The translations under genes were made by a program, and so were the position numbers. A stretch of 64,000 nt of DNA from Streptomyces sp. G-G2 (lineage in GTDB: Bacteria; Actinomycetota; Actinomycetes; Streptomycetales; Streptomycetaceae): NCBI RefSeq assembly GCF_030063135.1, contig NZ_JASISO010000047.1, positions 1 through 64,000 on the forward strand. Direction: 5' to 3'. The notes under the pieces are model-generated. The model was not told where the DNA came from. It did not search any database and was given only the letters and a program-made list of their open reading frames with translations. Positions 41,950 through 51,401 of this stretch are shown here, in pieces (within the stretch, counting starts at the first letter, position 1; each line of letters opens with the position of its first letter).

Positions 41950-43199
41950 AGCCGAGCGGCAGGGACGTCGATCCGCAGGATCGGGCCTTCGGCCAGCGCG
42001 TCCAGAGATTCCGGAAGGATCGCGGCCGCACGCAAGCCGAGTTCGCGGCAGCGCTTGGGAAGACCAGCAGCTGGCTTTCCCAGGTCGAGCGGGGTGTGCA
42101 ACCCGTCCAGCGAATGGACTTGCTTCAGGAGATCGCGGACGAGCTGGGCGTGTCCGTCCAGCAGCTGCGTCCCAGCATTCCGGCAGACGGGCCGTCACAG
42201 ACACCCACCGCCCAGTCGCTCTCCAATGATTTGGACGAGACCCGCCGGTTGCTGTCCGGCCACCCCGCGCTTCAGACCCTGCTGTCCGGCGTGGACGAGT
42301 CCGGACCGACGCGAGCCCTTGGCCTTCTGCAGCGTGACGTCGATGACCTCTGGGACCTGACTCACGCCGGTCAGCTGGCGCAGGTCAGCGCCCTTGCGGT
42401 ACAGCTGCTCCCCGAGCTGGAGCGCACCGTCCGGGCTGATTCCGACGAGCACCCGGCGGAGCTGTGGTTGCTGCTGTCCCGGGCCTACCAGGCCCTGTCC
42501 GCGGCATTCGTGCGGCAGGACGAGGCAGATGCCGCCTGGGTAGCCGCCGACCGCGCGATCTTCGCAGCCGAGCGATCCGGCGATCCGCTGCACGTCTGCG
42601 CCAGCGTGTTCCGCATGGTGCAGGCGTTCGTCCGGCTGCGCCGCCTCGGACAGGCCGAACACGCTGCCCAGACCGCGATCGACGCGCTGGGAGAGCAGGG
42701 CAGCCAGTCGCCGGAGTCCTTGTCCGTCCTCGGCTCCCTCCACCTGGCCCTGGCGCTCGTCCGAGCCCGTGCCAGCGCGCGGACCGAAGCCAAGGAAGAG
42801 ATCGCCCAGGCCCGCTCGATCGCCGCGCAGCTCGGGGTGAACCGCAATGACTTCAATCTGGAGTTCGGCCCGGTCAACGTCGAGATCCAGGCGGTCAGCA
42901 CCGCCGTGGATCTGGGCGACGCAGGCGAGGCCCTGGACATCGGCCTCACCATCGACGCCGCCGAACTCTCGCCCGAGCGCCAGGGCCGGCTCCTGATGGA
43001 CTTGGGTCGCGCCCACGCGCAGAGGCGCCACGGCGGCGAGGCTCTCCGCTGCCTGCTGGACGCTGAGGCCATCGCTCCCGAGATCATCCAGACCCACCAG
43101 GCCGCCCGCGCAGCCATCCGAGAGCTCGTCTTGGTGGCAGGGCCGAACGCATCGCGTGAGCTGCTGGAACTCGCTGAAAGGGCGGCTGCCTTGGACTAG
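41946..43199 (+). CDS. XRE-family regulator with tetratricopeptide-like C-terminus
   Basis: A 417-residue regulator. The N-terminal HTH (FGQRVQRFRKDRGRTQAEFA, then KTSSWLSQVERGVQPV) binds DNA. The remaining 330 residues are helical repeats of TPR type (for example AWVAADRAIFAAERSGDPLH and the following hairpins). Such Streptomyces proteins often sense a small signal through the TPR part. It is coupled to the ABM-like gene, so the pair may form a sensing unit. Confidence 0.8.
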   Translation: MKPSGRDVDPQDRAFGQRVQRFRKDRGRTQAEFAAALGKTSSWLSQVERGVQPVQRMDLLQEIADELGVSVQQLRPSIPADGPSQTPTAQSLSNDLDETRRLLSGHPALQTLLSGVDESGPTRALGLLQRDVDDLWDLTHAGQLAQVSALAVQLLPELERTVRADSDEHPAELWLLLSRAYQALSAAFVRQDEADAAWVAADRAIFAAERSGDPLHVCASVFRMVQAFVRLRRLGQAEHAAQTAIDALGEQGSQSPESLSVLGSLHLALALVRARASARTEAKEEIAQARSIAAQLGVNRNDFNLEFGPVNVEIQAVSTAVDLGDAGEALDIGLTIDAAELSPERQGRLLMDLGRAHAQRRHGGEALRCLLDAEAIAPEIIQTHQAARAAIRELVLVAGPNASRELLELAERAAALD

Positions 43200-43397
43200 T
43201 TCGGATCCGCTGCGATGGTCGATAGCCACTGGTCTGCACCCCCTGCCAACCGCGTCGTTGTGTGGGGGCAATCACACCGGCGGCGGCGGAGATGGAACAT
43301 CACAGAGGCTTGTCGAAGCCCATGCACACTTCCATTCACGGGTTTTCAACATCCACGTACACATGGGATTTGGGGTCCGAGCCATAGGCTCGCGGCC

Positions 43398-44435
43398 ATG
43401 CATATGACGGAGGGGCAGAGGGTGGGAAAGCGGCGTGCAGGGTGGAGGCCGGATCGACTGCGTGAACAGCGGGAGGCCCATGGCCTGACTCTGGAGAAGG
43501 CCGGCGAGCGCCTACGCGATGTTGCCGAAAAGGCCAAGCTCAAGGGCATCCCGGCCGCAAATCCCCAGACCCTGTGGCAGCACGAACAGGGCGAGGTCTA
43601 CCCGGGCCCTCACTATCGGCGCGCCTACTGCCTTCTCTACCGGGCCACCGAACCCGACCTGGGCTTCCGCACCGCCCTGCCCGGCGAGGAGAGCACCTTC
43701 AAGCTCACGCCGATGACCGACAGCGTCAACGGTGCGCACGTCCTGGCTGTTGAGCGTGCGATTCACCGGATCGCGCCGGGCTCGGGAGAAGCCGACCACT
43801 TCGACTTGCAGCAACGGATCATCGATGCCTGGAAACGGCGGCACACGGGCGGCGATCCGCACCGGCCGGTGCTCATCCTGGTCGGCGGATTCGCCGGCAG
43901 CGGGAAGACCGAGCTCGCCCGGTTCTTCGTCCAGCTCACCGGCTGGCCGCTGCTCGACAAGGACCCTCTCACCCGCCCGCTCGTGGAACGACTCCTGGTC
44001 GCGCTGGACGGCGACGCGAACGACCGGCACACCGATCTCTACCGGGAGAAGGTTCGTCCGGTGGAGTACGACTGCCTGATGCAGTCGGCCATGGCCAACA
44101 TCAAATGCGGGATCTCCACGGTGCTGACCGCGCCGTTCATCGCGGAGATGACCGACCCGGCCTGGATGCAGCGCCTGACCAACCGCGCGAACTCAATGGG
44201 CGTCGACGTCTTCCCGGTGTGGGTGCGGTGCGACGAGGAGTCGATGCGCGAATACATCGGGTTCCGCTCCGCAGCCCGGGACGCCTGGAAGCTGGCCCGG
44301 TGGGACGAGTACATGGCCACGATCGACCTGGAGCTGCGCCCCGCGGTTCCGCACCTGGTCGTCGACAACCGGCTGGGAACCGCAGTGACGCTCGCGGACC
44401 AGGCCCGGCAGGCGATGGGGGCGATGTACGCGTGA
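43398..44435 (+). CDS. XRE-type HTH fused to P-loop kinase (AAA_33-like)
   Basis: A 345-residue fusion. Residues 15-75 form an XRE HTH (LREQREAHGLTLEKAGERL, then NPQTLWQHEQGEVYPGP). From about residue 150 there is a P-loop kinase with Walker A GGFAGSGKT and LLDKDPLTRPLVERLL as substrate lid, similar to AAA_33 kinases and zeta-toxin relatives. No substrate is evident. ATG 43398 was chosen; GTG 43423 with GAGG upstream is out of this frame. The stop overlaps the next gene (GTGA), a second kinase. Confidence 0.75.
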   Translation: MHMTEGQRVGKRRAGWRPDRLREQREAHGLTLEKAGERLRDVAEKAKLKGIPAANPQTLWQHEQGEVYPGPHYRRAYCLLYRATEPDLGFRTALPGEESTFKLTPMTDSVNGAHVLAVERAIHRIAPGSGEADHFDLQQRIIDAWKRRHTGGDPHRPVLILVGGFAGSGKTELARFFVQLTGWPLLDKDPLTRPLVERLLVALDGDANDRHTDLYREKVRPVEYDCLMQSAMANIKCGISTVLTAPFIAEMTDPAWMQRLTNRANSMGVDVFPVWVRCDEESMREYIGFRSAARDAWKLARWDEYMATIDLELRPAVPHLVVDNRLGTAVTLADQARQAMGAMYA

Positions 44436-45001
44436 ACGGGAAGCGAGGAGTCGTCCTCTACGGCCCGCCGGCCTCGGGCAAGGACACCGTCACGGCGGCG
44501 CTCGCCGAACTCAGCCCGAGGTACACGCAGTTCGCGCGGCTCAAGGTCGGGACGGGCAAGAGCACGGGCTACCGGATGGGCACCGCTGAGCAGCTGCACG
44601 AGCTGGAGGCCGCGGGCGCCGTCGTCTACGCGAACTCCCGGTACGGCAACACCTATGCCATCGACAAGCCCGGCTTGGACGACGCGTTCGAGGCCGGCTT
44701 CCCGGTGGTCCACCTCGGGCAGGTCGACGGCATCCGCTCCCTGGTCGACGGCTACCCGGCCGACTGGACCGTGGTGCTGCTGTGGTGCCCCCGTGAGGTG
44801 ACCGAGCAGCGGTCCGAAGACCGGGGCGACGGGGACACTTCGGCGCGCCTGGCGGCTTGGGAGGCGACCCGCGAAGACCTGGACGCGCACCCGGGCATGT
44901 CCTGGGATCTGACCGTGGACACCGTGGCGGCGTCACCGCAGGAGGCAGCCCGCCTCATCGACCAGCTGCTGGCCCAGCGAACGGGAGCGGCGACGGCATG
45001 A
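44432..45001 (+). CDS. Guanylate-kinase-like P-loop protein
   Basis: A 189-residue nucleotide kinase-like protein. Walker A is GPPASGKDT at residues 11-19. YRMGTAEQLHELEAAGAVVYANSR (in two parts) occupies the place of the guanylate-kinase GMP-binding region, and VTEQRSEDRGDGDTSARL is a lid-like segment. It is coupled to the XRE-kinase fusion. Gmk chromosomal copies are house-keeping; this divergent copy probably acts on a special nucleotide or sugar phosphate. Confidence 0.7.
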   Translation: MNGKRGVVLYGPPASGKDTVTAALAELSPRYTQFARLKVGTGKSTGYRMGTAEQLHELEAAGAVVYANSRYGNTYAIDKPGLDDAFEAGFPVVHLGQVDGIRSLVDGYPADWTVVLLWCPREVTEQRSEDRGDGDTSARLAAWEATREDLDAHPGMSWDLTVDTVAASPQEAARLIDQLLAQRTGAATA

Positions 45002-45008
45002 GCGCGGG

Positions 45009-45848
45009 CTACGGCTGGGCGAGTCGGTCCAAGGCGTCGGTGAGCGTGAGCTCGCTGTCGTCCTTGGCGTCGCTCCACCGTGCCAGCGTGGAGGCTGCCG
45101 CGCGCAGCATCTCCGGTGGGAGGCCGGCGGCCGCGAGGGTGTCGGCGGCTTCCTCCAGCTCCGGGCCCCAGCGCCAGGCGCGCGCTGCGGTCTTGGCGAC
45201 GTATTCCGGTTCCGCGAGGTACGAGTCGGTCCGCCGGGAGGCGACCTCGAGGAGCTCCTGGTCGACGCCGTACTCCCGCGCCATCCCGACCGCTAGCGCC
45301 ACCAGCACCCGGCTCGTCTTCTGGAACGAGGCGTACGAGAGCTTGAGCGCGGACGCCTTCCCGATCTCGGTACCCAGCGTCGTCGTCCGCACGGCGGTGC
45401 CCGCGAAGAGCGCTTCAATCCGCGACGTCGCGGCGGCCGGACCGGACAGGTACAGCACGGGGGACTTGCCGCGTACGGGCGGGGAGCCGACAACCCCGCC
45501 GTCCACGACGGTCGCGGCCGGTTCGAGCAGGCCCCCGATCCGCTTCGTACGCTCGGGGTTGATGGCGTTCGCCTCCACGTACACGCCGGTGAAACCGTGC
45601 TCCGCGACATCACGCGCCAGGTCCTCGGCTGCGGCCGGCGGGCAAAGGCTGATGACGATGTCGCTACGGTCCAGCAGGTCGGGCAGCGTGGCCACCGGCG
45701 TCAGGCCGGTCTCTATGGCGCGCGCTGCGGATGTGCTGCTGCGCCCGGCCTCGCACCAAAGGACCGCGGTTGCGTTCGCCCCAGCGCAGGCCGCGACGGC
45801 GGCCCCCATGCTGCCGGGGTGGAGGATGCCGACGGTGGGCTGGTCCAT
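45009..45848 (-). CDS. NAD(P)-dependent beta-hydroxyacid dehydrogenase-like protein
   Basis: A 279-residue oxidoreductase of the 6-phosphogluconate/3-hydroxyisobutyrate dehydrogenase superfamily. The cofactor loop is VGILHPGSMG at residues 6-15 and VIDGGVVG-like residues near 115. LKLSYASFQKTSRVLVAL near 170 holds the usual catalytic Lys helix, and the C-terminus resembles the phosphogluconate dehydrogenase-like DUF1932 domain. It is read with the HAD gene four bases upstream and converges on the kinase pair. Confidence 0.8.
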   Translation of the reverse strand: MDQPTVGILHPGSMGAAVAACAGANATAVLWCEAGRSSTSAARAIETGLTPVATLPDLLDRSDIVISLCPPAAAEDLARDVAEHGFTGVYVEANAINPERTKRIGGLLEPAATVVDGGVVGSPPVRGKSPVLYLSGPAAATSRIEALFAGTAVRTTTLGTEIGKASALKLSYASFQKTSRVLVALAVGMAREYGVDQELLEVASRRTDSYLAEPEYVAKTAARAWRWGPELEEAADTLAAAGLPPEMLRAAASTLARWSDAKDDSELTLTDALDRLAQP

Positions 45849-45852
45849 GGTG

Positions 45853-46509
45853 CTACTCCGAGGTCTCGTTGAGCAGGATGTTGATGGCGTCGGTGACGTC
45901 GTCGACGACATGGTGCGCAGTGGTGAGGCCGTCGGGCCAGGGTCGGCCGCGCAGCCAGATCGTGTGCAGGCCGACTTGGTGGCCGCCGCCGATATCTCCG
46001 GCAGGGTTGTCGCCGATCATCCAGCCGCCGTCCGCGAGGCTCACGCCGCAGCGGGAGGCTGCGAGTTCGAAGATGCGACGGTCCGGCTTGCTGATCTCCA
46101 GGTCACCAGAGACCGCGACGCCGTCGACCATGTCGGTGAGGCCGGTCGCGGCGAGCTTCGCACGTTGAATGTCGCTGGCGCCGTTGGTGACGATCCCGAG
46201 GGTCCACGCAGCCGCGCGCAGGCGCGCCAGGCCCTCGAGGACCGCTGGTCGACAGATGACGGCAGCCGCCATCAGGTCGACGTACTCCTGCCACAACTGG
46301 GCTCCGGGCACCGCCAGGTCGAAGGTGTCGCGCAGCCGGGTGAAGTCTGCGGCGCTCGCACGGTCGGCGAGCTCGGTGAGCAGCCAGTGCTCCATATTCG
46401 GCGTGAAGGAGTACGTGCGGCACAGCTGCAGCACGGCATCGCTGAACGCCGACTGTCTGTCGACCAGCGTGCCGTCCAGATCGAAGAGCGCGAGGCAGGG
46501 CACGACCAC
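45853..46509 (-). CDS. HAD-superfamily hydrolase
   Basis: A 218-residue phosphatase-like protein. Motif I is FDLDGTLVD at residues 9-17, motif II is IVTNGAS near 105, the lysine is in ISKPDRRIF near 140 and motif IV is MIGDNPAGD near 165. HAD enzymes of this size dephosphorylate small metabolites. Its partner is the dehydrogenase; together with the adjacent kinases they could form a short phosphorylation-reduction-dephosphorylation route, which is inference from neighbours. Confidence 0.85.
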   Translation of the reverse strand: MVVPCLALFDLDGTLVDRQSAFSDAVLQLCRTYSFTPNMEHWLLTELADRASAADFTRLRDTFDLAVPGAQLWQEYVDLMAAAVICRPAVLEGLARLRAAAWTLGIVTNGASDIQRAKLAATGLTDMVDGVAVSGDLEISKPDRRIFELAASRCGVSLADGGWMIGDNPAGDIGGGHQVGLHTIWLRGRPWPDGLTTAHHVVDDVTDAINILLNETSE

Positions 46510-46605
46510 GGACCTTATCCGCTCGGAAATCTAGCGAGGGACCGCGCACGAGATCGCTCACATTGTGTATCTTTCAGGCAACTGTCGATCATGAGAGGCT
46601 GCCCG

Positions 46606-46905
46606 ATGCCAGATCCGGACCCACTGGAGCGAGTCGACGCTCTACTGGACGACGTCCTGCCGCCGCCGCATGTCCGGCAGCAGCTGCGTCTCGCCGCGGG
46701 GCTCACCCAGCTGGAGGTCGCGGAGGCCGTGGGCGTAAAGCGTCTCGCGGTGGCTCGATGGGAGCTGGGGGAGACGTTCCCGCGTCGACCCCACCGGGCG
46801 ATCTACAAGCATTTCCTCAAGCGGCTCGCGGAGCGCTATCCCGAGGCCGCGGCAGCGGATGCGGGCATGACGACGCCGGCCTCTGGATCCAGGGGGTCGG
46901 GATGA
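46606..46905 (+). CDS. Small XRE-type HTH protein, Tap N-terminus-like
   Basis: A 99-residue protein. Its start (VDALLDDVLPPPHVRQQLR), HTH (AAGLTQLEVAEAVGVKRLAV) and basic end resemble residues 10-80 of the Tap protein encoded at 53 kb, so it may be a stand-alone paralogue of the Tap DNA-binding domain. GAGAGG lies eight bases before ATG 46606; ATG 46591 is the alternative. It could compete for the same DNA sites. Confidence 0.7.
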   Translation: MPDPDPLERVDALLDDVLPPPHVRQQLRLAAGLTQLEVAEAVGVKRLAVARWELGETFPRRPHRAIYKHFLKRLAERYPEAAAADAGMTTPASGSRGSG

Positions 46906-47816
46906 CCTAGTGGCCATCGGCCGCGCGTGCCAAGAAGCGGAATAACCTCCCGCTGGCCTCGCGCGGCCCGTCTCGCTCAGGTCCCAGTTGTCCGCTGGTC
47001 CTGAGCTGCGGCTCACCGAGCCGCTCGTTCTTCCACAGGCCCCTCACCAGGGCCATTAGCACCACCGGCCACTTACCACGGCCACCACAGCTGTAGCAGT
47101 ACCGCCCGCTTCACCGGAGGCCCCCACCACAGGGGTCTTCGCGCTCCACAGGCAATCAAGAGGGGGGAGAAATCTCCCTCCGCCCGATCGGTGTCTGCCC
47201 CGCTTCTCACGAAGGGGGGCTTACCCGACACATCCACACACCTGGCCGGGGGTCCAGCCCCGAGGGGCAGGTCGGTCCAGCTATATGGAAGGTAGGTCGT
47301 TCTCATAGTGCACGAGAGTGGTGTCCCTTGTCAGGTCGACCCTGTCCGTTTCACCCCGGTTCAGGCTCGGCAGGCGTCCCGCGTGACGGGATCGCCGTCC
47401 AGTTCATTCACCTTTACGCAGTTCGTACCGGAAGTTGGATTTCCGGTAGGAAGCTACAGCAGCAGCACCTTCGGGGCGGGATCGAAGAGCGTGGTCGCGG
47501 CATCTGCCGCCCCTCTCATGCACCCGCTGCCGGAGGTCATCAACAACTGCGTCGACGGCGGTGTCCGCGAGGGCAGCGTCCCGTGTGGCGGGACGGGTTT
47601 CAAGATTGTTGCCCGCCGTGCGGGAGCGCTGGGGGGTATCGGGGCTGAGTGGTCTCTGTCCACAGGCCGCCTGTTGCAGGGTCGGCGGGTGGATCACGAA
47701 ACAGCTGCAAACGGGGGTGTCCGCTTTGGCGTGTACACCTGCCCGATGGCTACTCAGACGACGTTGGGAAGTTCGGCTTCTGCGGTGTTCACCGCTCCTT
47801 TCGGGGCGGTGGGCCG
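46906..47816. promoter_or_regulatory. 900-base gene-free region upstream of the Rep-like gene
   Basis: No convincing gene. Two related dyads, GTCCCGCGTGACGGGA (47376-47391) and GTCCCGTGTGGCGGGA (47578-47593), and a small hairpin (ACCGGAAGTTGGATTTCCGGT-type, 47428-47450) are present. Part is AT-richer, as expected of a replication origin or a long promoter. No clear iteron array is seen. Confidence 0.5.
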
Positions 47817-49628
47817 ATGAGCGCCCTGGCGGCGGCCGCCGCCCTGGTCCCCGCTCAGCGCTCGTCCATGTCCCCTGTCGCGGCCAACGCTGCCCAGACG
47901 GTGCGTCGCCAGCGGGTGCGGGTGCCGATGCGGCTGGTGTCGTCGCCGTTCTACGCGGACGTCGCGCTGTCGGTGTACGTGAAGGTGGCGGCACTGGCGG
48001 CTCGGCCGGAGGGATGCGAGGCACGGTCGGCGACGATCGCCTCCTACCTGGGGTTGTCGGTCGCGTCGGCGGAGCGCGGGATGAAGCAGCTGACCCGTCC
48101 GGGACCGGACGGGATCGTGGAGCTGCGGTCGCACCGTCGGACCCTGCCGGGCGGCAAGGGCCAGTCCGCGCTGCGGAGGGTGAGGGCGATGACGCGGACG
48201 GAGAAGTTCGTGTGGCTGCCGGTGGCGGCCGCGGAGGACCTCACACCCCGGCAGCTGCGCGCGTACGCAGTCATCGTGTTCGCGGAGAAGATGGGCATCG
48301 CGCTGACCGGGGGAGAGCTGGCGGACTACCTGCGCCACCACTCGGGGAGGAAGGCCGGGCAGCCCATCTCGGCGGCGGCGGCCAGTGAGGTCGTCGACGG
48401 CCTCGAGGCGGCGCGATGGGTGACGGTGCAGCGGCGCGCCGGCTTGCAGGGCCGTCACCGCTACATCGCCCACGACATCGCCCCCGAGGCCGTCGTGAAC
48501 GCTGGCGAGCAGGTTGCGGACATGGCGCCGGAGGAGGTTCAGGAGGGCGCGGAGCAGCCTGTGGAAGGTGTGGCTGACGGGGCGGCATGTCCGTTGGTTG
48601 GTGAGGGATCGGGTGTGCGGGTTGGTGAGGGATCCCTCGCGAATAAGGAACTACCTAGGACTGACTCACCTGATGACGAGGGCGCACTCATCTCACCCGC
48701 CGTAGGCGAGGTACAGGTAGTTGAGGGCGCTGAGGTTGTGGAAAACCCGGCTGACGCGCAGGCGCGTTCGGAAGGCGAGGGTGGTGTCGCGCTGCGCGCG
48801 GGTGAGATCAGCCAGCCCTCCTCGAAGCCGAACGGCGAAAAGCGCAGCAGCAAGGGCGGGGGGTCGTCCCGGTCGTCGTACACCGGACCGCAGCTGGCCA
48901 TGAGCCCCGAGATCTATGCCGTGCTGGAGCCGGTCCACGTGCTGCTGAAGCGTGTGAACAACGACTTCGTCGTCCGGAAGATCGCCCGCGAGGTGGGCCG
49001 TCAGCTGCGCGAGGGAACCGTTGCCGACCGTCTCCACCACCGGCTCACGGCCCGCCTGGCCAAGGTGATGATCTCCGACATCCGCGACCCCGGCCGGTGG
49101 CTCCTCGGGGTGGCCCTGCCCCGCTGGGGCTGCGGCCACCAGGACTGCGAGGCTGGCATCATCTGGCGGACCGGCGCGGCCTGCGAGCTGTGCGCCGAGA
49201 CCGTCCAGGACCGGTACGCCGCCCGCCAGCGCGAGCAGCGCCTGGAGCAGGGCCTGTGCCCCCAGCACGGCACCCGGCCCGGCCCGTCCGGGCACTGCGC
49301 CGACTGCGAGCTGGAGACCGCCATCCGGCGCCCGGCGCGGGTTCCGGCTCCCCGGGAGCCCGAAGGCCCGCAGCGCTCCTCGTGCGGCGGCTGCGGATGC
49401 GTGATCTTCCTGACCGGCCGGGCCGTCGACACCGGCCTGTGCAGGATCTGCCGCGAGGAGGCCGACGCCCTGGCCGCCGTCGAGCCCGCGGCTCCCGCTG
49501 CGCCGTCGGTGCCGGGGACCTGCTCCGGCCGTGACGGTGAGACGCTCTGCACCCGCAGGGCCCTGCCGACCCGCAGCGTCTGCCTCACCCACCGCTCCCA
49601 GGAGCTCGCCCAGGAGGTGGTGGCGTGA
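47817..49628 (+). CDS. Probable plasmid replication initiator (tandem winged-helix, zinc C-terminus)
   Basis: A 603-residue protein. Residues 30-210 hold two winged-helix units (YADVALSVYVKVAALAARP with IASYLGLSVASAERGMKQL, then LTPRQLRAYAVIVFAEKMG with GELADYLRHHSG), the plan of many plasmid initiators. A long acidic linker leads to a helical region and cysteine knuckles (RWGCGHQDCE, ACELCAE, CADCELE, SCGGCGC), so zinc binding is likely. It is coupled to a DciA-like gene and preceded by a 900-base gene-free region. Similar genes on Streptomyces linear plasmids are annotated as rep. Initiation is inference from architecture and context. Confidence 0.65.
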   Translation: MSALAAAAALVPAQRSSMSPVAANAAQTVRRQRVRVPMRLVSSPFYADVALSVYVKVAALAARPEGCEARSATIASYLGLSVASAERGMKQLTRPGPDGIVELRSHRRTLPGGKGQSALRRVRAMTRTEKFVWLPVAAAEDLTPRQLRAYAVIVFAEKMGIALTGGELADYLRHHSGRKAGQPISAAAASEVVDGLEAARWVTVQRRAGLQGRHRYIAHDIAPEAVVNAGEQVADMAPEEVQEGAEQPVEGVADGAACPLVGEGSGVRVGEGSLANKELPRTDSPDDEGALISPAVGEVQVVEGAEVVENPADAQARSEGEGGVALRAGEISQPSSKPNGEKRSSKGGGSSRSSYTGPQLAMSPEIYAVLEPVHVLLKRVNNDFVVRKIAREVGRQLREGTVADRLHHRLTARLAKVMISDIRDPGRWLLGVALPRWGCGHQDCEAGIIWRTGAACELCAETVQDRYAARQREQRLEQGLCPQHGTRPGPSGHCADCELETAIRRPARVPAPREPEGPQRSSCGGCGCVIFLTGRAVDTGLCRICREEADALAAVEPAAPAAPSVPGTCSGRDGETLCTRRALPTRSVCLTHRSQELAQEVVA

Positions 49629-50458
49629 TGAGCCAGACACCCCAGCCCAGCGGCGTGGACCTGGCCCGCGTCGCGCTGCGGGCGGCGCGGGAGGCCGCGA
49701 AGAAGACCGGCGCCCGAACGGCGAAGGGCAAGCCGCGGCCGGCCCGGACGGTCCGGCGCGACGGCCGCGCCCCCATGGGCCTCGGCGAGGCGTTCACCGC
49801 GCTCATGGCCGAACGCGGCTGGGACATCCCGGCGGCCGGCGCCGGCCTGTGCGAACGGTGGGCGGCCCTCGCCCCCGACCTCGCCGAACACGTCGCGGCG
49901 GTCGGCTACGACGCCGAGCGCCGGGAGCTGACGCTGCGCCCGGACTCCACGACCTGGGCGACGAAGGCCCGCCTCGAGGCGCCACGGATCATCGCCGACG
50001 CCAACCGGTCCGCGCGCACCGACGCGGTCCGTACGGTCCGCGTGCTGTCACCCGGCCCTCTGCCCGCGCCCAGCGCGGCCGCCGACCCGGCCCCGGTGAG
50101 GACCCCGGCCCCGCAGGCGCCGGTGCGCACTCGGGAGACAGCGGCGGCCGGCTACCACCGCGCACTCGAAGCCCACCAACAGGTTCACACGCAGCGGCAG
50201 CCAGACCCGGCCATCGCAGCCGCGGTGGAGCGGCAGAACCGGGTCCTTCGGGAGGCGAGCCGCCGCGCGTTCCCGGAGTCGGAGGCGGCCCGTGACAAGC
50301 AGCCGGCACCGATCGATGCCGCCCTCGCTCAGCGGCGCCGTGACGCCGAAGCCGTCCGGCGCAGCGCGCTGCACCGGGCCCGAGCCGAGAGGGCCGGACT
50401 CGCCCAGCTGCCCGTCCGGGTCCCGACCGCCCCTCACCCGCTGGAGCAGACCGGATGA
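49628..50458 (+). CDS. DciA-like (DUF721) protein
   Basis: A 276-residue protein. The core at residues 45-120 (LGEAFTALMAERGWDIPAAG, WAALAPDLAEHVAAV, then LTLRPDSTTWATKARLEAPR) matches DUF721, the DciA family that loads the replicative helicase DnaB in most bacteria. The rest is a basic, Ala-rich helical extension, longer than in chromosomal DciA. ATG 49628 overlaps the Rep-like stop (TGATG). Coupling to the initiator suggests that the plasmid supplies its own loader for host DnaB. Confidence 0.75.
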   Translation: MSQTPQPSGVDLARVALRAAREAAKKTGARTAKGKPRPARTVRRDGRAPMGLGEAFTALMAERGWDIPAAGAGLCERWAALAPDLAEHVAAVGYDAERRELTLRPDSTTWATKARLEAPRIIADANRSARTDAVRTVRVLSPGPLPAPSAAADPAPVRTPAPQAPVRTRETAAAGYHRALEAHQQVHTQRQPDPAIAAAVERQNRVLREASRRAFPESEAARDKQPAPIDAALAQRRRDAEAVRRSALHRARAERAGLAQLPVRVPTAPHPLEQTG

Positions 50459-50481
50459 GCAACTGGTCCACCAGGTGCTGC

Positions 50482-51102
50482 TCAGGGGCTGGTGGTGCGG
50501 TCACTGAGGTAGCGCTGGTCGGCGGTCCTTACCCGACGCCGTTCCTTGTCCAGACGCCACTCCTGGACACATGCGTGCAGCACGCCAAGGATGACGAAAC
50601 CGAAGGCAATGCCAGCCCCGATATGCGTGACCTTCTCCATCGCTGTCGAGTCACCCGTAGCTGCAGGTCCTCCAGCGGAACCCGCTGTGGCGCTGGCCAC
50701 GAACGCCCACACGATGGTGGCCATGACGCCGGCCGCGCACCACAGCGTGGCCACGGTCATGGGGCGTCGCAGACGCCGTTCGGTAGGAAGCCCCAGTTCT
50801 GTACGCATCGCCCGTACTTCCGAGTCGTCGCGTCGCATCGCCACCTTCTTGGCGACAGCGCACGCGATGGACCCCAGACCCAGCGGTGTGGCCAAGTAGA
50901 AGAAGATGAGGGGATCGACGGGCAGTCGCAACAGGACCGTCGACATCACCGCGAAGCCCACGCATGCCAGTGCCCCGGACATCGCGTCCCATTTCCGGTT
51001 CCACAACTGGTCGGCACCGTTGCGCCAGATTCTGCGGCACCGCAGCACCATCCAGACCGCGCCTGCCCAGATCGCCGTGCACATGACCACTGCCGCCACC
51101 AT
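50482..51102 (-). CDS. Four-helix membrane protein
   Basis: A 206-residue protein with four membrane segments (about residues 2-20, 42-60, 65-85 and 115-135, with a possible fifth near 165) and short charged ends. It converges on the rep operon. AGGGAGG precedes ATG 51102. No family recognised. Confidence 0.7.
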   Translation of the reverse strand: MVAAVVMCTAIWAGAVWMVLRCRRIWRNGADQLWNRKWDAMSGALACVGFAVMSTVLLRLPVDPLIFFYLATPLGLGSIACAVAKKVAMRRDDSEVRAMRTELGLPTERRLRRPMTVATLWCAAGVMATIVWAFVASATAGSAGGPAATGDSTAMEKVTHIGAGIAFGFVILGVLHACVQEWRLDKERRRVRTADQRYLSDRTTSP

Positions 51103-51257
51103 GGGGTGGCCCCCCTCCCTAGGCACCAACACCAGCCGGCCAGGATGCCCAGCCGCAGGTTCGCGGCCCCCGCCTGGCTGGCGTTGTTCAGGATGCTAGA
51201 GGAGCCCCGGCGGCCCGCAGCTGGTGGCCTCATCCGTAGTGCCGGTTCCCTGCATCG

Positions 51258-51284
51258 GGGCCTTCACCCAACGGGTGAAGGCCC
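51258..51284 (+). terminator. Rho-independent terminator
   Basis: GGGCCTTCACCC and its complement around AAC, followed by TCTCTTTT; one of the few hairpins here with a T-rich tract. Confidence 0.75.
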
Positions 51285-51401
51285 TCTCTTTTCCCCAGGC
51301 ATCCCGTCGGTCGTCAAGCACGGCGAGGACAGGCCGCGCCTTCGGGTGAACACGGGGCTGGCAGCCGATGCGGGGGCGGTTTCCTCAGCACACTCGCGAT
51401 C

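Noticed and set aside
47308..47820. Plus-strand frame upstream of rep
   Set aside because: No ribosome site, weak third-position bias and dyads inside it; treated as a non-coding origin or promoter region.
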